Program-made: the position numbers and the translations under genes | The notes under the pieces: generated by a model | The model's input: the letters and a program-made list of their open reading frames with translations, nothing else | Databases searched by the model: none | Told to the model about the DNA's origin: nothing | Assembly (NCBI GenBank): GCA_033807695.1 | Contig: CM066310.1 | Coordinates: 2,852,001 to 2,916,000 of the forward strand | Length of the DNA stretch: 64,000 nucleotides | Source of the DNA: Daedaleopsis sinensis | Taxonomy: Eukaryota > Basidiomycota > Agaricomycetes > Polyporales > Polyporaceae | Direction of reading: 5' to 3' | In this document: positions 17,703 to 29,745 of the stretch, one piece after another | Position numbering within the stretch: position 1 is the first letter of the stretch | How the letters are laid out: each line of letters begins with the position of its first letter

Positions 17703-20700
17703 ATGAGCTCGCCCTCCTTTTCTGCATACGACGACCACGCACCATCCCCGCAACATGCAAATGAGTCCACAGCACGCCTCAGCTTTGTTCTCCCACCGCT
17801 CAGCGCCGTCAAGGCCCAAAAGGGCAAGAAAAAGATCAAGCTCACCGTCAGCGAGCCCGTGAAGCAGCAGAAACAACCCAGGCCGATCAAGCTCAAACCG
17901 CTCAAGGAGGTCCTCACGAAGCTCATCGCGCAGATCAAGAAGTGAGTGCAACTGAGCAGCTCGGATGGTTGTACGGTGGAGGGAGCTGATGGCGGTACAC
18001 AGGAAAGATGATTATGCCTTCTTCCTCCACCCCGTCGACCCAGCGCAGGTACCTGGATACAGCGATGCGATATCAAGACCGATGGACTTGGGGACGATGA
18101 CTGTGAAGGTTGAGAAGGGGAAGTATCGGTCGTTGGAGGAGTTCGCAGTGAGTACCATCCTCTTCAATATCTTTCCCCCGTACATCTCCTATAAATCGCC
18201 TTCGCGACTTTGGGTACATGCGCTTGCGGACTGGTTGTGCATCAGCATATATGCAAATTGGCTTGGTCTTGTACCAACCGAGGAGGGCGCGTTTCCGAAA
18301 CAGAGACGTGTTCTAACCGGTTGGCGAGCCTATACAAAGGGTCGGGGGACGTCACTCGTCATCTCGTCTATACGTGCTCTCGATAGAGCCATCACTGGCT
18401 ACAGTACCACTCCTAACACTCAGTTGGGGTGGCGTCAGGTGTGTACTACCTTCATGTGGGGAGGTGTGCGAGATACCCCTCAGATGAGTCTGCAGCTATA
18501 GACCAGCACGGCTGTATGCGCTGGCCTGAACATATGCGCAGTCATGTCGGTCACCGTGTAACACGATTTTTAACCGACTATATGCGGGTTGGAAGCTCAG
18601 TATGTGCAACAGACCTAGCGCGCACCCAGGTCGCGTATCTATGCGCGTTCGCTGTTTTTATCTCATTCGTGCACTCGCCATGGGTGATAACTGTCTATAT
18701 AAAACTGCTCGGAGGTTCGAGCTTCAGCAGACATTCTCCAGGTGTGAAACGTCTTCACGCGTTACTCCCATGCATCTTGAGCAATGGGACGAGCGCACTA
18801 TTTGGATCTTTCCGTGCACATCAGATCCCTACACCCTGCGGTTCATCGGCAGATACTGATCTCCTGCACTTCAGTCCGACCTCAAACTTGTAACCACCAA
18901 CGCGAAGACCTTCAACCCTCCTGGCACCATTTACTACACCGAAGCCGAGCGAATAGAAGCTTACGCACTAGACCACATTACGAAGGCTGCTGCAACCGTC
19001 ATAGAATACGAAACCGACTGGAATATAGACGTCGAGAAAGACGATGAGCTTGTCGGCGTGGATGACGAAGATGGCAACCCTGGCCGAGGCACACCGATGG
19101 ACGTAGGAGATAGTCGTGCCGGCTCGCCTTCGGCGATGTCCGTCCAGGTTGGTGGGAAACGTGGCAAGGGGAAGAAGATGCCAGGGACGTTGACGGAAAG
19201 CTTGGAGGCGGATGGGGGGTTGCCTGGTGCGAAGGATGGGTTGGGCGCGTTTCCTCCGGGTACCGACTGGGCAGAGCTTATGCTCGCGCTCAAGCTCAAA
19301 GGTGTGTCCTTCTCTTCTTGCTGCTCGCGACTCGACCTGATTAGGTATGTGCGATTGAAAGGCAAGAGATATCGAACGAAGAAGGAGCGTATGCGGATGG
19401 AGAAGGGTGGCCCGCCAATTGCAGCCGATGGTAGTCTTGACTATCCCGAAAGTGCGTATGATCCCCTCATTGGTGACAAGCTGATCCTCAAGCCACGTCG
19501 CGGTTACAGTGGAAGACCCATTTACAGTGCTGTCGGCCATGGTCCCCGATCCACCTTCTCGCCCACAGCTAACCCCGCTTTATCCGACACTTGACCCATC
19601 AAGTCCTTCGCAGCCACCCTTCCCGGGCCCAGTCAATATCATAGCCAGACCAGAAGTTCCCGATCCGTCTGTGACGCTTGGTCCGGTCGCGAGTGGTTCA
19701 AAACTGAAGACCATCAAGCCGAAGAAGCGACGACATTGGATCATCAATAAGAATGCCCCTAGTCGATATCGCGCAAGAGACCTAGGTGAAGAGGAACCGG
19801 TTCCCGCATGGAAAACGCCTCGAGAACCCGTGTCCACGGATTTCGGCACTTTTGCAACCCTTCCGAGTGCCCTGGTCGAGGAAAGAAGTACCCGAGATTT
19901 TGCGACCGAGCTTGGCTCCGAGGAGAAGATGTTTGGGGCGCTACGCGATACGTTACAACCTTCTTATACATCGCAACCAGAGGCAACCGTCGAGACGGAT
20001 GAAGACGGTTACTGGAAAGGTAGAGCTGGAGAGGCGGAGGCGTACATTCAGGACGTGGTTTACGGCGGAGTAGAAGGGTATGCCTACGTGAGGAGTCTGG
20101 CGGAGTTCTTGACACCGTCGGAGCCGATGGTGAGTTCTTCCAGTTACAAGGACAGCACATCGGCTGATGACCCGTACAGCGCCGCAATGGCGAGCCACCA
20201 ACATATGGCGCGCTCGGCATGCCCGTCGCACACTGGGTCGAGCATAATGTCCTCGATCCTCTCACCGACGGACGACACGGCATCCTGCGCGATGCCGTGC
20301 GGATTTTGAACGCCCTCCCTCCAACGCCGCCACCTTCCGCCCCGTCCGCCTCCCCAGCATCTCTTCCGCTTGCTCTCCCACCCGCTCCCGTCGCCCCACC
20401 GATGTCCCCCGCCGCGCTCCGCCGCCAAGTCGAGCTCTGTCTGCACGCATACCCCGCGGCCTCGCGCGCGCTCGCGACGCTGAACGCGATCCGCGCGGCC
20501 AAAATCGACCTCGGCGCGCTCATCCGCGCCCCGGACGAGCTGTTCCACGCCGAGGACGTGTGGGCGGGGCGCGAGTACCGCGAGAAGAAGAAGCGGGAGA
20601 TGGAGGAGGCGCTCGCGCGCGACCCGGAGAAGAACGCGGCGGCGTACCTGCAGTGGGCGATCGCGGAGCACCGGGAGGCGGAGGCCTCTGCTGGGCTCGG

Positions 20701-21247
20701 GGCTGCGAAGGGCGCAGGTGCGGGTACGGGTACGGCGGCGGCGGCGGCGGAGGAGCCAGGTATGTTGGAGTATGCGTTGCAGGTCGCGGCGGAGGAGATC
20801 GCGCGGCTGGCGAAGGAGGGCGTCGGCATGGGCGTTGGTCGGATGCAGGAGGATGGGATGCAGGAGGATGGAAACACTGCCACCGGTGGTGGGGAGGCCG
20901 CGCACGTCGAACCCGCGGTGACGACGAATGACGCGAGCGAGCCGAAATCCACAGACGTGGACGGGGATGTCATGATGAAGACCGAGGAGGAAGAGGAGTC
21001 CGTCGGCGAGTCGTCCCCTCCACCCCCTCATACGTCTCCTGCCGCACTAGCTGGCGAGGGCGCAACGACGGCTGCAACAGCTTCAACGGACAAGAGCGAG
21101 GAAGAGGACCCGTCGATGAAGAAGCTCAGGCTGAACCTGCTCGCGCTGGCGAAACGGGCGCCGCTGGACCAGATCATGAAGCTCCCGCCGGAACTCGTGC
21201 CTGCGCATCTCCGGCATATTGTACCTACAGTGGACAGATCTCAATAA
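17703..21247 (+). CDS. BRD7/BRD9-like bromodomain protein
   Basis: This is a nuclear acetyl-lysine reader, probably a chromatin-remodeller subunit like animal BRD7/9 (inference). Six exons (17703-17941, 18003-18147, 18875-19301, 19362-19451, 19510-20129, 20180-21247) join in phase into 862 residues. The bromodomain spans about 65-160: LTKLIAQIKKKDDYAFFLHP, PMDLGTM and the ligand-binding Asn region TTNAKTFN with NPPGTIYY. Downstream are acidic and basic linkers, RYRTKKERMRME, DPFTVLSAMVPDPP and IKPKKRRHWI. A conserved region YIQDVVYGGVEGYAYVRSLA, a Pro-rich stretch and an acidic C-terminus follow. The intron splitting the bromodomain is 727 nt, far longer than the others. Confidence 0.88.
18148..18874 (+). 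other. Unusually long intron in the bromodomain gene
   Basis: GTGAGT at 18148 and TTCAG at 18874 flank exons that join in phase 0 (EEFA then SDLKLV). The neighbouring introns are 50-61 nt. No long ORF, terminal inverted repeat or known element is visible inside it. Confidence 0.75.
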
Positions 21248-21781
21248 GCGTGGATGGCACCCGAGTGGGAGACGACAGTTTGGCCCGCGCATGATCATCA
21301 CCTCGACCGCACCGTGCGCGTTCAGTCTATGAACGTTTGAACGCTTGTAATGAATCTCCTTGTATTTTACAGCATCGTGGTCAGGAGTACTGTGTATTGT
21401 CATTGTCATGATTAGGAGAGGGTGGCAATATCAGTCCGCGGTTTTTCTGGCCCTCCGCACACAGCGCTTGCCTATTAGTATAAACTCGAGCGACGCGAGG
21501 GGAGTTTACAAATTACGAGTGTCGCATCTGATGTCGTGTGTCCTCGCCGTCGGCCTCGTATTGCGTTGACGTTGGCTTCCTTCGGTCAGCATAAGGTGAA
21601 GTACGATTGAAGCAATTCATTACTGTGCATTCCTCGATGGACCGAGCGCAAGCTCCCAGCCCTGTCATAACCAATGAGCGGCGCCAATAGATGTGGTTGC
21701 TTAGAGAATGAGGGAGAAGGTAGGCATGCTCACCTTTTATATCCCAGCACTGTCTGCTCCCAGCCAGACGGTACTCCAACT
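21248..21781. other. Intergenic between converging genes
   Basis: This is 3' flank for both the bromodomain gene and the F-box gene on the other strand. Nothing recognisable was seen. Confidence 0.4.
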
Positions 21782-23541
21782 CTACCACATGTCGTACGGC
21801 ACGGGGATAGCTTCCGCCTCGCGAGCTCTGACATAGTCCCTTGCAACATCCATGATGTCTCGCTCCGGCCTGGATGCACCACTTGAGTAAGAACACGATG
21901 ATTCGAGATTAAAAGAATCGCACGTATGGTTCTCTTGCACTTGGGTTTCAAACGTGAGGCGATCTACGAGTTGTCGGAGCGCGTCGCTAAATATCTCCTT
22001 CCGCCGTTCGAGACCTTCCACGGCGCCCTCCTTGGGGATGCTCACGATGAGACGAAGTTCGGCGAGCCCGCATCCTCGAGCAGCACGTAGTTGTAACGTC
22101 TCGACCAGAGTCTTGCAGATATGCTCGTCATCCCCGTCGGTTATGCCCGTGACGAGTGCAAGACTCTTCAGGTGCGGCCATGCTAGGTGGACTTTCCACT
22201 GTGGGTATAAACGCATCGCCGGCGGACATAGCTCGTGAAGGAGTGGGAAGCGGATCTCTCGGTGCGGCAGATTCGGGGAAGCTCGTTCGACGGAGAGTCG
22301 TTCGAGGTTGGGGAAGTGGCGTTTGATGCGATCCCAGTACGGCTGCTCGGTTGCGTGTATGTCTGTTCCGTTGACGCGGAGTTCGACGAGAGGAGAAGAT
22401 GAGAAGATCTCTGCGACGTCTCTGACAAGACACATGTTGTCGGCGAATTCAGTGTCCCAGTGATCGTGACCTCCGAACGTGATAATGTTGCCCTGTGGGG
22501 TGCGGCCGACAAATGCAAAATCTATGGATTCTCTTCGTCGAATCTCAACGGAGGTGATCTGGGCAAGGATGGGGAAGATGGGCGCGAGTTCCTTCGGAAG
22601 ACATGGGGTGACGGTGAGGCAGTTGAAGCGGCCCATCTCAATGTCATCATGGTCGATCGCGCGGATTATTTCGACTTGAGTCGTCGGTGCGAAAGAGAAC
22701 GCATGAAGCCAAGACTTGACAACGTAGCCGTAGTCCTCCAATGAGAACTTGCGGAGCGTCCGTGGAAGGCAGTAGTATTTGTGGGTTATGACACCGGTCA
22801 CTCTATACTTCTTGATGCTAAGTTCTTCAAGTTGGGGAAGAGAGGAGACGTAGTCACCGAAAGCATGAATGTTGAAGGCTGGACGCACATTGTCGTTCAG
22901 TTCGAGGCGTCTGAGCATGGGGAATACAGGAAGGGGCTGTTTGGTCATGACGCCGCATAGGGAAAGACGTCGGAGGCTAGGGTATCGGTCGGCGGTAAAC
23001 GACCAAGCCAATAGCTGATTATCCGCCCATGAGTGAGATCCCCATCCAGCGCTGGGACAAAGGTGAACCTCGAGATCTTCGAGCAGCGGCATTGTTTGCA
23101 TGTTCAACTGCCAGTCCTCCGACTCATACTTACCCAGTGCTCGGGGGGCAACAATGAGAAGGCGACGGATTCGGGAGATGTGCCGCGAAAGCATCCATGC
23201 GACATGGAGTACTAGGTGGTTGGACATGTAGGAAGAGACGTCCACTGACATTGCACCGGAGTACTGCAATGCGGCCTCTAGAAAGTCCGGTTTGGTTTGC
23301 GGCATCAAGACGATGCTACGCCATAGTGCTGCTGACTGTCGACCAACGCCAGACCAGCGCTGGCATACCCAGAGAACCCTATACCAGCGGCTGTCGGGAG
23401 CTGAGTGCTCTTTTATCCTGAGGAATATCTCGACGAGAAGTTCGTTCGGCAACCGGTTGACTGAGCTACGTTGAGCCTGGCTAAAATTTGATCAGTATGT
23501 AGTATATGGCCTGAGCTGACTCGAACATTTGCCAACGAACC
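21782..23541 (-). CDS. F-box/LRR-type protein
   Basis: This is a putative SCF ubiquitin-ligase substrate receptor. The main exon (23476-21782) opens AQRSSVNRLPNELLVEIFLRI, a typical F-box, followed by W/C residues (VLWVCQRWS, SAALWRSIVL). Degenerate leucine-rich repeats follow (PLLEDLEVHL, YPSLRRLSLCG, LPQLEELSIK, LRKFSLEDYG), running to about residue 565. A GTTCGT donor at 23540 and CCAG acceptor at 23477 link an upstream exon reading DAIELVPHDSFE. Its own start codon is not clear, because no in-frame ATG is visible before 23650. The sequence 23163-23057 has a 96%-identical fragment at 35999-36105. It belongs to a group of F-box genes in this window. Confidence 0.8.
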
Positions 23542-23659
23542 TCAAAGGAGTCGTGGGGGACAAGCTCAATGGCATCTGCCGCTGCACATTCAAGGTCTAG
23601 TAGCCAGCAGAAGTCACAACGTTCGACCCGAGTTTTCTTGGATATGGGGGAGGGGGAGG

Positions 23660-24292
23660 ATGGATTTCAAGAAGAGCAATGTGACCGTGACAGACCGTGA
23701 CTCGGACACAGTGGCCGGCGACTAAGTGAGAGATTGAAACTCCGAATGATCTAAAATTGATGCTCCGGTAAAGTTCCTCCCTTCATCATCATTCCCGCTC
23801 GACTCCGACTGAAAGACGGAGTCAGGCGGCCTCGGATCCTAACTGTCACGCTGCAATAACACCGGTAGGTCAAATCATGTTCTATCCAAGTCTCTCTCGC
23901 TGCCAGGAATTACTACAGTCTCTCAATTGACATCTGTAACCATAGCTCACGCAACAATGGCTTCTCAGGCGGACACGGACACGGCTCAGGCGGGCTGTTG
24001 CGAGTGGCAGTGGTCAAGACTCAACTTCAAGTTGTATGCTTGGGCTGCCACTGAAGTGCGGCACTGGTGGATCCTCAAAGTCACAGCTCCTAAAATCCAG
24101 GGAGGCTGACCTGGTACGTGCCCAAGTGCTATAGAATGCCTGTCGTGACTCATCTCACCGAGCCGCACAGCCGCCAACATCATATATACGTCCACTTCGC
24201 ACACGGATGGTGTGACCGCACGGACGAGAAGGGTTATAAACTTGCGCAGAAAGTATTCGAAAAGCTGCCGGAGTACACGGAAAAGGAGGGTG
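23660..24292. other. Intergenic; nothing recognised
   Basis: Apart from a TATA-like GTTATAAA at 24233-24240, 53 nt before the ATG of the M20 pseudogene, I see no feature here. Confidence 0.35.
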
Positions 24293-26040
24293 ATGCTGTC
24301 TGAGGTACTGCAGACATATCAGCCCAAGTTGAACGAGCTGTCTGCAGAACTGCTCGAGCTCAGTCTCGATATCTGGCGTAAGTATCGAGCCTGACCCCAT
24401 CCGGTCATTTCGTAACTCACTCAGACATTGTGCTGAAGATCATCCATAAATCGTGTACGAAGGTAAGCACGTTCCGTTATCCAGTCCAACATCTCAATGT
24501 CTTGTCGTATATCCAGATACGTCCACGATCAGTTAACACGATTCATGGCCGAACACGGCTTTGCGGTGACTCCTCACTGACCACGCCTGGCGAGCCGTCT
24601 ACACCAATCTACCGTCAGAAGTGAAAGATCGCGGAAGCAACTGCGAGTTATCGGCGTCGACTCCGAGATGGACGCGCTTCCTGGCATCGGCCACGCCTGT
24701 GGACACAACCTCATCGCAATGTCCGGAGCGGCGGTCGCAATAGCGATCAATGCGGCGCTACAAGCCCACAATGTGGCCCGGGGCACGGTCGTTCTGTTGG
24801 GGACGCCCGCGGAGGAAGCAGGGGGCGGCAAGATTACCCTTCTTGAGCGAGGCGCAAGGCTACGAGAAAATGGACGCGCGCATCATGTGAGGGCCGTTCC
24901 CCCACTTCGTGCTGGCATATCTGACACTCACTCGCCTCTGCTATGACATCCAGGAGGAGTCATCCTTCCCCGGGACCGGAGAATTTCAGCGGCATCTAAC
25001 CGGGAGTGGCTTGCCAGTCTATCGACACCGAGTTCTTCGGTCATGGGTACGTCGGACTTGCCTTCGAAAACATTGAATTCATTGACTAGTCGCAGGGCTC
25101 ACGCGGCCGTAGCGCCTTGGGAAGCCCAGATCGCGCTTGACGCCGTGTTCATCGCATACGCTGGCATCTCCGCGTTGAGGCAGCAAATTAAGCCCGGCCG
25201 TCGTGTGCATGGCATTGTGGTTGGACGAGACTGGGCTCCGAATGGCATGTCACTTCAAGATACTGTCAGAACCTCATGGTACCTGACAGCAGGCCCAGTT
25301 CTTCCCGATTACGCCAAGTTGGGATACATTGTGCGTGCTCCGATTTGGGCAGAGCTCGAGGCCCCGTGAGGGCCTGCGTCGAGTACTTCTGTGGTCGCAG
25401 TGTGCAACATTGCCCGTTAATGCTAAATGCAAGTCTTGCAGCGCCGCGGCGCTCGCCACAGCCTGCTGGATCAAGGTCGGCGTCGGCGCAGGATGCTATG
25501 AATTGCGAAACAACAGCGTACTTATTAGGTACAGCGGGCTGGATCACATAGGTCTCAGCTGTCTCCTCAACTGGATCGCGCAGGCCGTGAATACGCCAGA
25601 ATTGTCGGCGAGATGTACCACATGGTCACGGATACAGGCGACAGCGAAAAGTATTCTACAGATTTTGTGAGTACCGCTCTCCTTCTCGTTGCCTTTCCTG
25701 ACACTCAATGACCGCTATCTATACTAGGGCAACGTGAATTTAGGTGAGTTCATCCGCTATCGGATCGCTGGAATCCTGCCAACTATTCGATATCTGTGTG
25801 ACCCGGGCGCTCATGAATAGCATTGCCCGCACTGCATCCAGTGTATTCTATACCCACCGAACATCAGGGTTCAAACCATACGCCACAATTTGCCAATCGG
25901 GCAGCTACTCAAGAGGCCCATGCAGAGACCCTCAAAGTCGCTGCGGGGTTGGTAGCTGAAGGATTCAGAGTGCTGAAAGACAGGGATCTCGCTCAGGTGG
26001 TGAGTCTAGGATCGTCTCTACCGAATCACGGGATGGCGCT
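24293..26040 (+). pseudogene. Decayed M20-family amidohydrolase/peptidase
   Basis: This is the remnant of a zinc-dependent M20 peptidase or amidohydrolase (aminoacylase/PM20D2 type). It starts MLSEVLQTYQPKLNELSAEL at 24293, with an intron after LSLDIW. Blocks then appear in several frames: DQLTRFMAEHGFAVTPH then a TGA at about 24577, the metal-site block DSEMDALPGIGHACGHNL, and TVVLLGTPAEEAGGGKITLL. A frame change before YEKMDARIM and a stop follow. Further blocks are HAAVAPWEAQIALDA, IKPGRRVHGIVVGRDWAPN, DYAKLGYIVRAP, CYELRNN and YSIPTEHQGSNHTPQFA. At least four frame changes and two stops show that it is no longer functional, although the order of domains is preserved. Confidence 0.75.
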
Positions 26041-26678
26041 ATGTCAATGTATGCGTTGAAAATTCCGGGGCAACTGGGCCAACGGCGGCGCCTCGAGACT
26101 TGATAGAACAACAGCACCCTCCTAGATCGTGCGCCAGTGGCCGGCGTGGAATGCACGGCCAATGGAATTCGCAATCGCACGGTCAACGTTCCTGAGTTGT
26201 CTTTTCTGTGCACGGCTGCTATAAAACACTATGATGTGAAGGTAGCAAGCCGAGTTGGATTTTCTGATTTATTGTATGTGCAACTGGTATCATGCACCCT
26301 TACCCGCAATCATTGCACGCACTTTCGATGCAAGCACTGAAAGGCAATGGTCAAACTTCCATTTTGCCCATCTCAGTAGCCTCGATGATTGCACCGCCTG
26401 CTGCATATGTGGGCGTTCGTGAAGTATACGGGCACGAATATTCTAATTGACGGCAGGCGGCGCCCGGTCCGAGGAAACTACAAACGTTATTCTGTAGCGC
26501 CTCGAGGCTCGCACGCGGGTCACGCCACCGATGGAGGTTGGTGCCTTCTTGTCCCGGGCGCGCACAAAACCTATAGGAACCTGCTTCCTCTTGACATCCA
26601 GGTATCTACTTGACTTCCAGCCCATGTGCATGCTGCTGTCTGGAAGTGCTCTGCGACTCACTGCCACGCCTCAGGTCG

Positions 26679-26684
26679 TATAAA
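26679..26684 (+). promoter_or_regulatory. TATA box
   Basis: TATAAA lies 68-73 nt upstream of the ATG at 26752. It supports that ATG rather than the upstream open frame. Confidence 0.55.
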
Positions 26685-26751
26685 GAGAGCGATCTCCATC
26701 CCGGACGAACGGACTCCCATCCACTGCACACCTGCCTCACTCAAGCGTACG

Positions 26752-27765
26752 ATGAGCACACTCAATCTCTCTGAAGCTGGAGCAGGCGTGCTACTATGCC
26801 TCTACCTTTCCCTCACATCCGATATCCTCCCCCGCGCCCAATCCGTCCCTGGTGGCAGCGCGTTCTGCATCGAGTGGCCCCGCTACCTCGTCACCCTCCT
26901 TTCCCGCAAACATGCACCTCCCGCACACGAGTGGCCTTCCACGGTGATCAACGTTAAGTCGGGATACGCACGGACCAATCGCTCGACAACGCTCGAGCAC
27001 CTCCTCCAGAGCCACTCCAACCAACCAGCCCGCCGCGGCCTTACCGTCACCTTCCTCTACACGTCCCTGTTCCCGGGACATCCTAAGACAGACGGGCTCC
27101 GTCTGGGCGCACTTGCCGTTGCGCTCACGCAGATAGGGTTATCCGAAGTGATGTGCGTCTGCGGGGCGGCGTCCTATAAGACCTTCTTCGTCACTGTGGC
27201 GGGAGCGACGCTCTCGTTCCTCGGAGACTGGCTTATGCAGCGCCAGAAGCGCATTGAGCTCTCCTCTGCACGCGCAGTCGGCCCCAATACGCGCGACGTC
27301 GTCCTCATCACCAGCGGGAACGGCAGCGCCGACGCCGTCGTCGTCGTCACCGAGCAGGGTGGCGCGAAGATCGAGGACATCGCAAGCGGGCGGGCGAGCG
27401 GCCTCGACGCCGTCTCCTCCGCCGCCGCCGTGGTGCTGCTCGCGCTGTGGTCGGCGCTCTTCGCCGCGTTCCTCCGCCTCGATGTGGCCGATGCGTGTTG
27501 CGTGCTCGGCCTGGCCATCCTGGGCACCGCTCACGCGATGTGCGCCGCGCGGACGTGGCGTGGCGCCGCTGCGCTTGGGTTCGACTTTCCAGAGGCGTGC
27601 ACGATTGTAGTGCATGAGGACAAGGTGATGCAGGCGTTGATGCGCGCGGAGGAGATTGAGAGCGGGGTCGGGCTTGCGCTCCTGCCGGTCTTCTTCCCGG
27701 GCCCGCTGCGTCCGAAGGAGGAGGAGTGGTGGGAGGCCAGAAAGGGGGCTGCGAAGAGTGTGTGA
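26752..27765 (+). CDS. Uncharacterised multi-pass membrane protein, intact paralogue
   Basis: This single-exon gene encodes 337 residues starting MSTLNLSEAGAGVLLCLYLS. It has hydrophobic segments near the N-terminus, in the middle (SEVMCVCGAASYKTFFVTVA) and later (SSAAAVVLLALWSALFAAFL and CCVLGLAILGTAHAM). Conserved blocks shared with the gene split by the retrotransposon are VINVKSGYARTN, VLITSGNGSADAVVVV, GFDFPE and KVMQALMRAEEIESGVGLALL. The function is not known. The split copy has a longer charged C-terminal tail that this copy lacks. GC content rises in the second half of the gene. Confidence 0.8.
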   Translation: MSTLNLSEAGAGVLLCLYLSLTSDILPRAQSVPGGSAFCIEWPRYLVTLLSRKHAPPAHEWPSTVINVKSGYARTNRSTTLEHLLQSHSNQPARRGLTVTFLYTSLFPGHPKTDGLRLGALAVALTQIGLSEVMCVCGAASYKTFFVTVAGATLSFLGDWLMQRQKRIELSSARAVGPNTRDVVLITSGNGSADAVVVVTEQGGAKIEDIASGRASGLDAVSSAAAVVLLALWSALFAAFLRLDVADACCVLGLAILGTAHAMCAARTWRGAAALGFDFPEACTIVVHEDKVMQALMRAEEIESGVGLALLPVFFPGPLRPKEEEWWEARKGAAKSV

Positions 27766-28552
27766 TCGCTTCCCCCACTGGGTGCACTTGCTGTGATTTG
27801 TTTCCCTATTTCTTTGCTTCGTTCAATTGCCGTTTACCGCAAAGACAGCTTCTTGACTTCACATAGTAGGCGGCGGTCATGTAAATTAATAAAACTGTCA
27901 GCATTATAGCTAGCTGTACACCTTGCCAGCTATGTAATAGCTCCGTGACTCTACTAGTACACTCAGGCTCGAAGACTCGGATTCAAATTGTGCTTGAATT
28001 TCAACTTCAATTCATACGACCGATCGTTATTATGGTCTTATAGATATTCTAAGTAACCGGGGCGAGCCGCGGGCATAAGATTTAGTGTCCTCAGTACCGT
28101 GGCTTGCTTGTCCAAATTGTCAAGATCGAATTTTCTCGCCGAGTCCGAGTCAAGTCCGAGTTCGCGGGTACCAGTACCGTCACGCGACGCGTCGGGTCAC
28201 GGTGGTCACGCACGTTAGAGGCTGTTAGAGGAGGGGCTTCTTGAAGCTTATTTCGCTCCACCTCCTCCTCCCTCCCTTCTCGTCGTCCTCCTCCTCGACT
28301 AATTAGAGCCTGTCCAGCTACGCCCGTCGCCGCCGCCGTCGCCATTGCTCATACATCAATGATTTCTTCTCCTTGTAATCACGTGAACGCATCTTACCAT
28401 AATTTCAAGGTTGGTGGTACGATTTTCTCTCGCGCGCTTGCGATGACTATATGAATATAACAGTACCAGTTGATGGCGATGTCAACATAGACTCCTCTAT
28501 CTACCTTTATACTGTGCGGGCAAGCTCGCCGAAGTCTTCCGAGCTCGACACT
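27766..28552. other. Intergenic
   Basis: This contains the promoter of the desaturase gene. An in-frame ATG at 28451 would add 34 residues to it, but the family N-terminus matches the ATG at 28553. Nothing else was recognised. Confidence 0.4.
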
Positions 28553-29745
28553 ATGGATATCGTCCTTCGTATTGCAGACGAATACGTTCTCGATCGAGCA
28601 TGGGCTGCACTCCTTCCAGCATCGGCGTTCGTGATGTCTAACATCTCCGAGTCCACGGTGCTTAGCTCACCCGCTTCCGCCTCTCCTTGGTCTCAGCTCA
28701 TCTCTCTCGTACCGCATCCACCGCTCCCTGATGAGCTCCTCGCCTCTTCTCTCGGAGCCGCCGAGAAGAGCATTTCAGCGTGGCCGCGCGAATACATTCC
28801 CCGACAATTTATCTCGCTATCTGTCCTGACGTATATCGGCATCCATTTCCTCTACTTCATATTCGCCGGCCTCTCGTATGCGTTCATCTTCAACCACGAG
28901 ATGATGAAGCACCCACGTTTCCTCAAGAACCAAGTCAGGCTCGAGATTGAGACGAGCTTGAAGTCGTTCCCCGGGATGGTGCTATTGACCGTGCCGTGGT
29001 TCGTCGCCGACGTACAGGGCTGGTCGCTCATGTACGACGATGTGTCTGAGTACGGCTGGGCGTACGCCGTCTTCTCAATATTGCTGTAAGTTGTGTGGTG
29101 TTTTATCGTCCGATGCACGCGAGCTCACACGCTATGTCACAGTTTCCTCGTCTTTACAGACTACGCTATCTACTGGATACACCGATGGGAGCACCATCCG
29201 ATGTTCTACAAGTGGCTTCACAAACCGCACCACAAATGGCTGAGTCCGTCTCTCTGCCACTCCGATGTGTTGCACTGTATGGCTAACGCATTGCTACAGT
29301 CCCCACTCCGTTCGCGTCGTACGCGTTCCACCCGCTCGACGGCTACGTCCAGTCCTTGCCGTACCACCTCTTCGTCTACATCTTCCCGCTGCACCGCGTG
29401 CTCTACCTCACGCTCTTCGTCGTAGTCAACCTGTGGACGATCTTCATCCACGACTCGGACATGATCACGGGCCACCCGCTCGAGAAGATCATCAACGGGC
29501 CCGCACACCACACGCTGCATCATCTGTACTTCACCGTCAACTATGGCCAGGTGCGTTTGCTTCCTTTCGTTTCTGGGTCTTGCGAGACGCGGCGTGCTGA
29601 CACCGAATGCGAGCAGTACTTCACGTGGTCGGATCGGATGGGCAACTCGTATCGACAGCCGCTGTCGGAGCTCGACCCGTTGCTTGAGGTCAAGGCGGCG
29701 GAAGCAGCGAGAAGAGAAAAGGAGGCTCTAGGAAAAGCCCAGTAG
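28553..29745 (+). CDS. ERG3: Sterol C-5 desaturase
   Basis: This ER membrane di-iron enzyme introduces the C5-C6 double bond late in ergosterol synthesis (episterol to the 5,7-diene). Four exons, 28553-29085, 29143-29243, 29300-29550 and 29617-29745, join in phase into 337 residues. The start [20 protein letters not shown] fits the family. Membrane segments precede the three histidine boxes: HRWEHH after [12 protein letters not shown], and HHTLHH in [37 protein letters not shown] lies between the second and third boxes. All metal-binding histidines are present. The second intron starts GTCCGT, a weaker donor than usual, but the frame only closes this way. Confidence 0.92.

Noticed and set aside
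19465..19509. An alternative 38-nt intron in the bromodomain gene
   Set aside because: It is too short. The 58-nt option from GTGCGT at 19452 has better signals and also keeps the frame.
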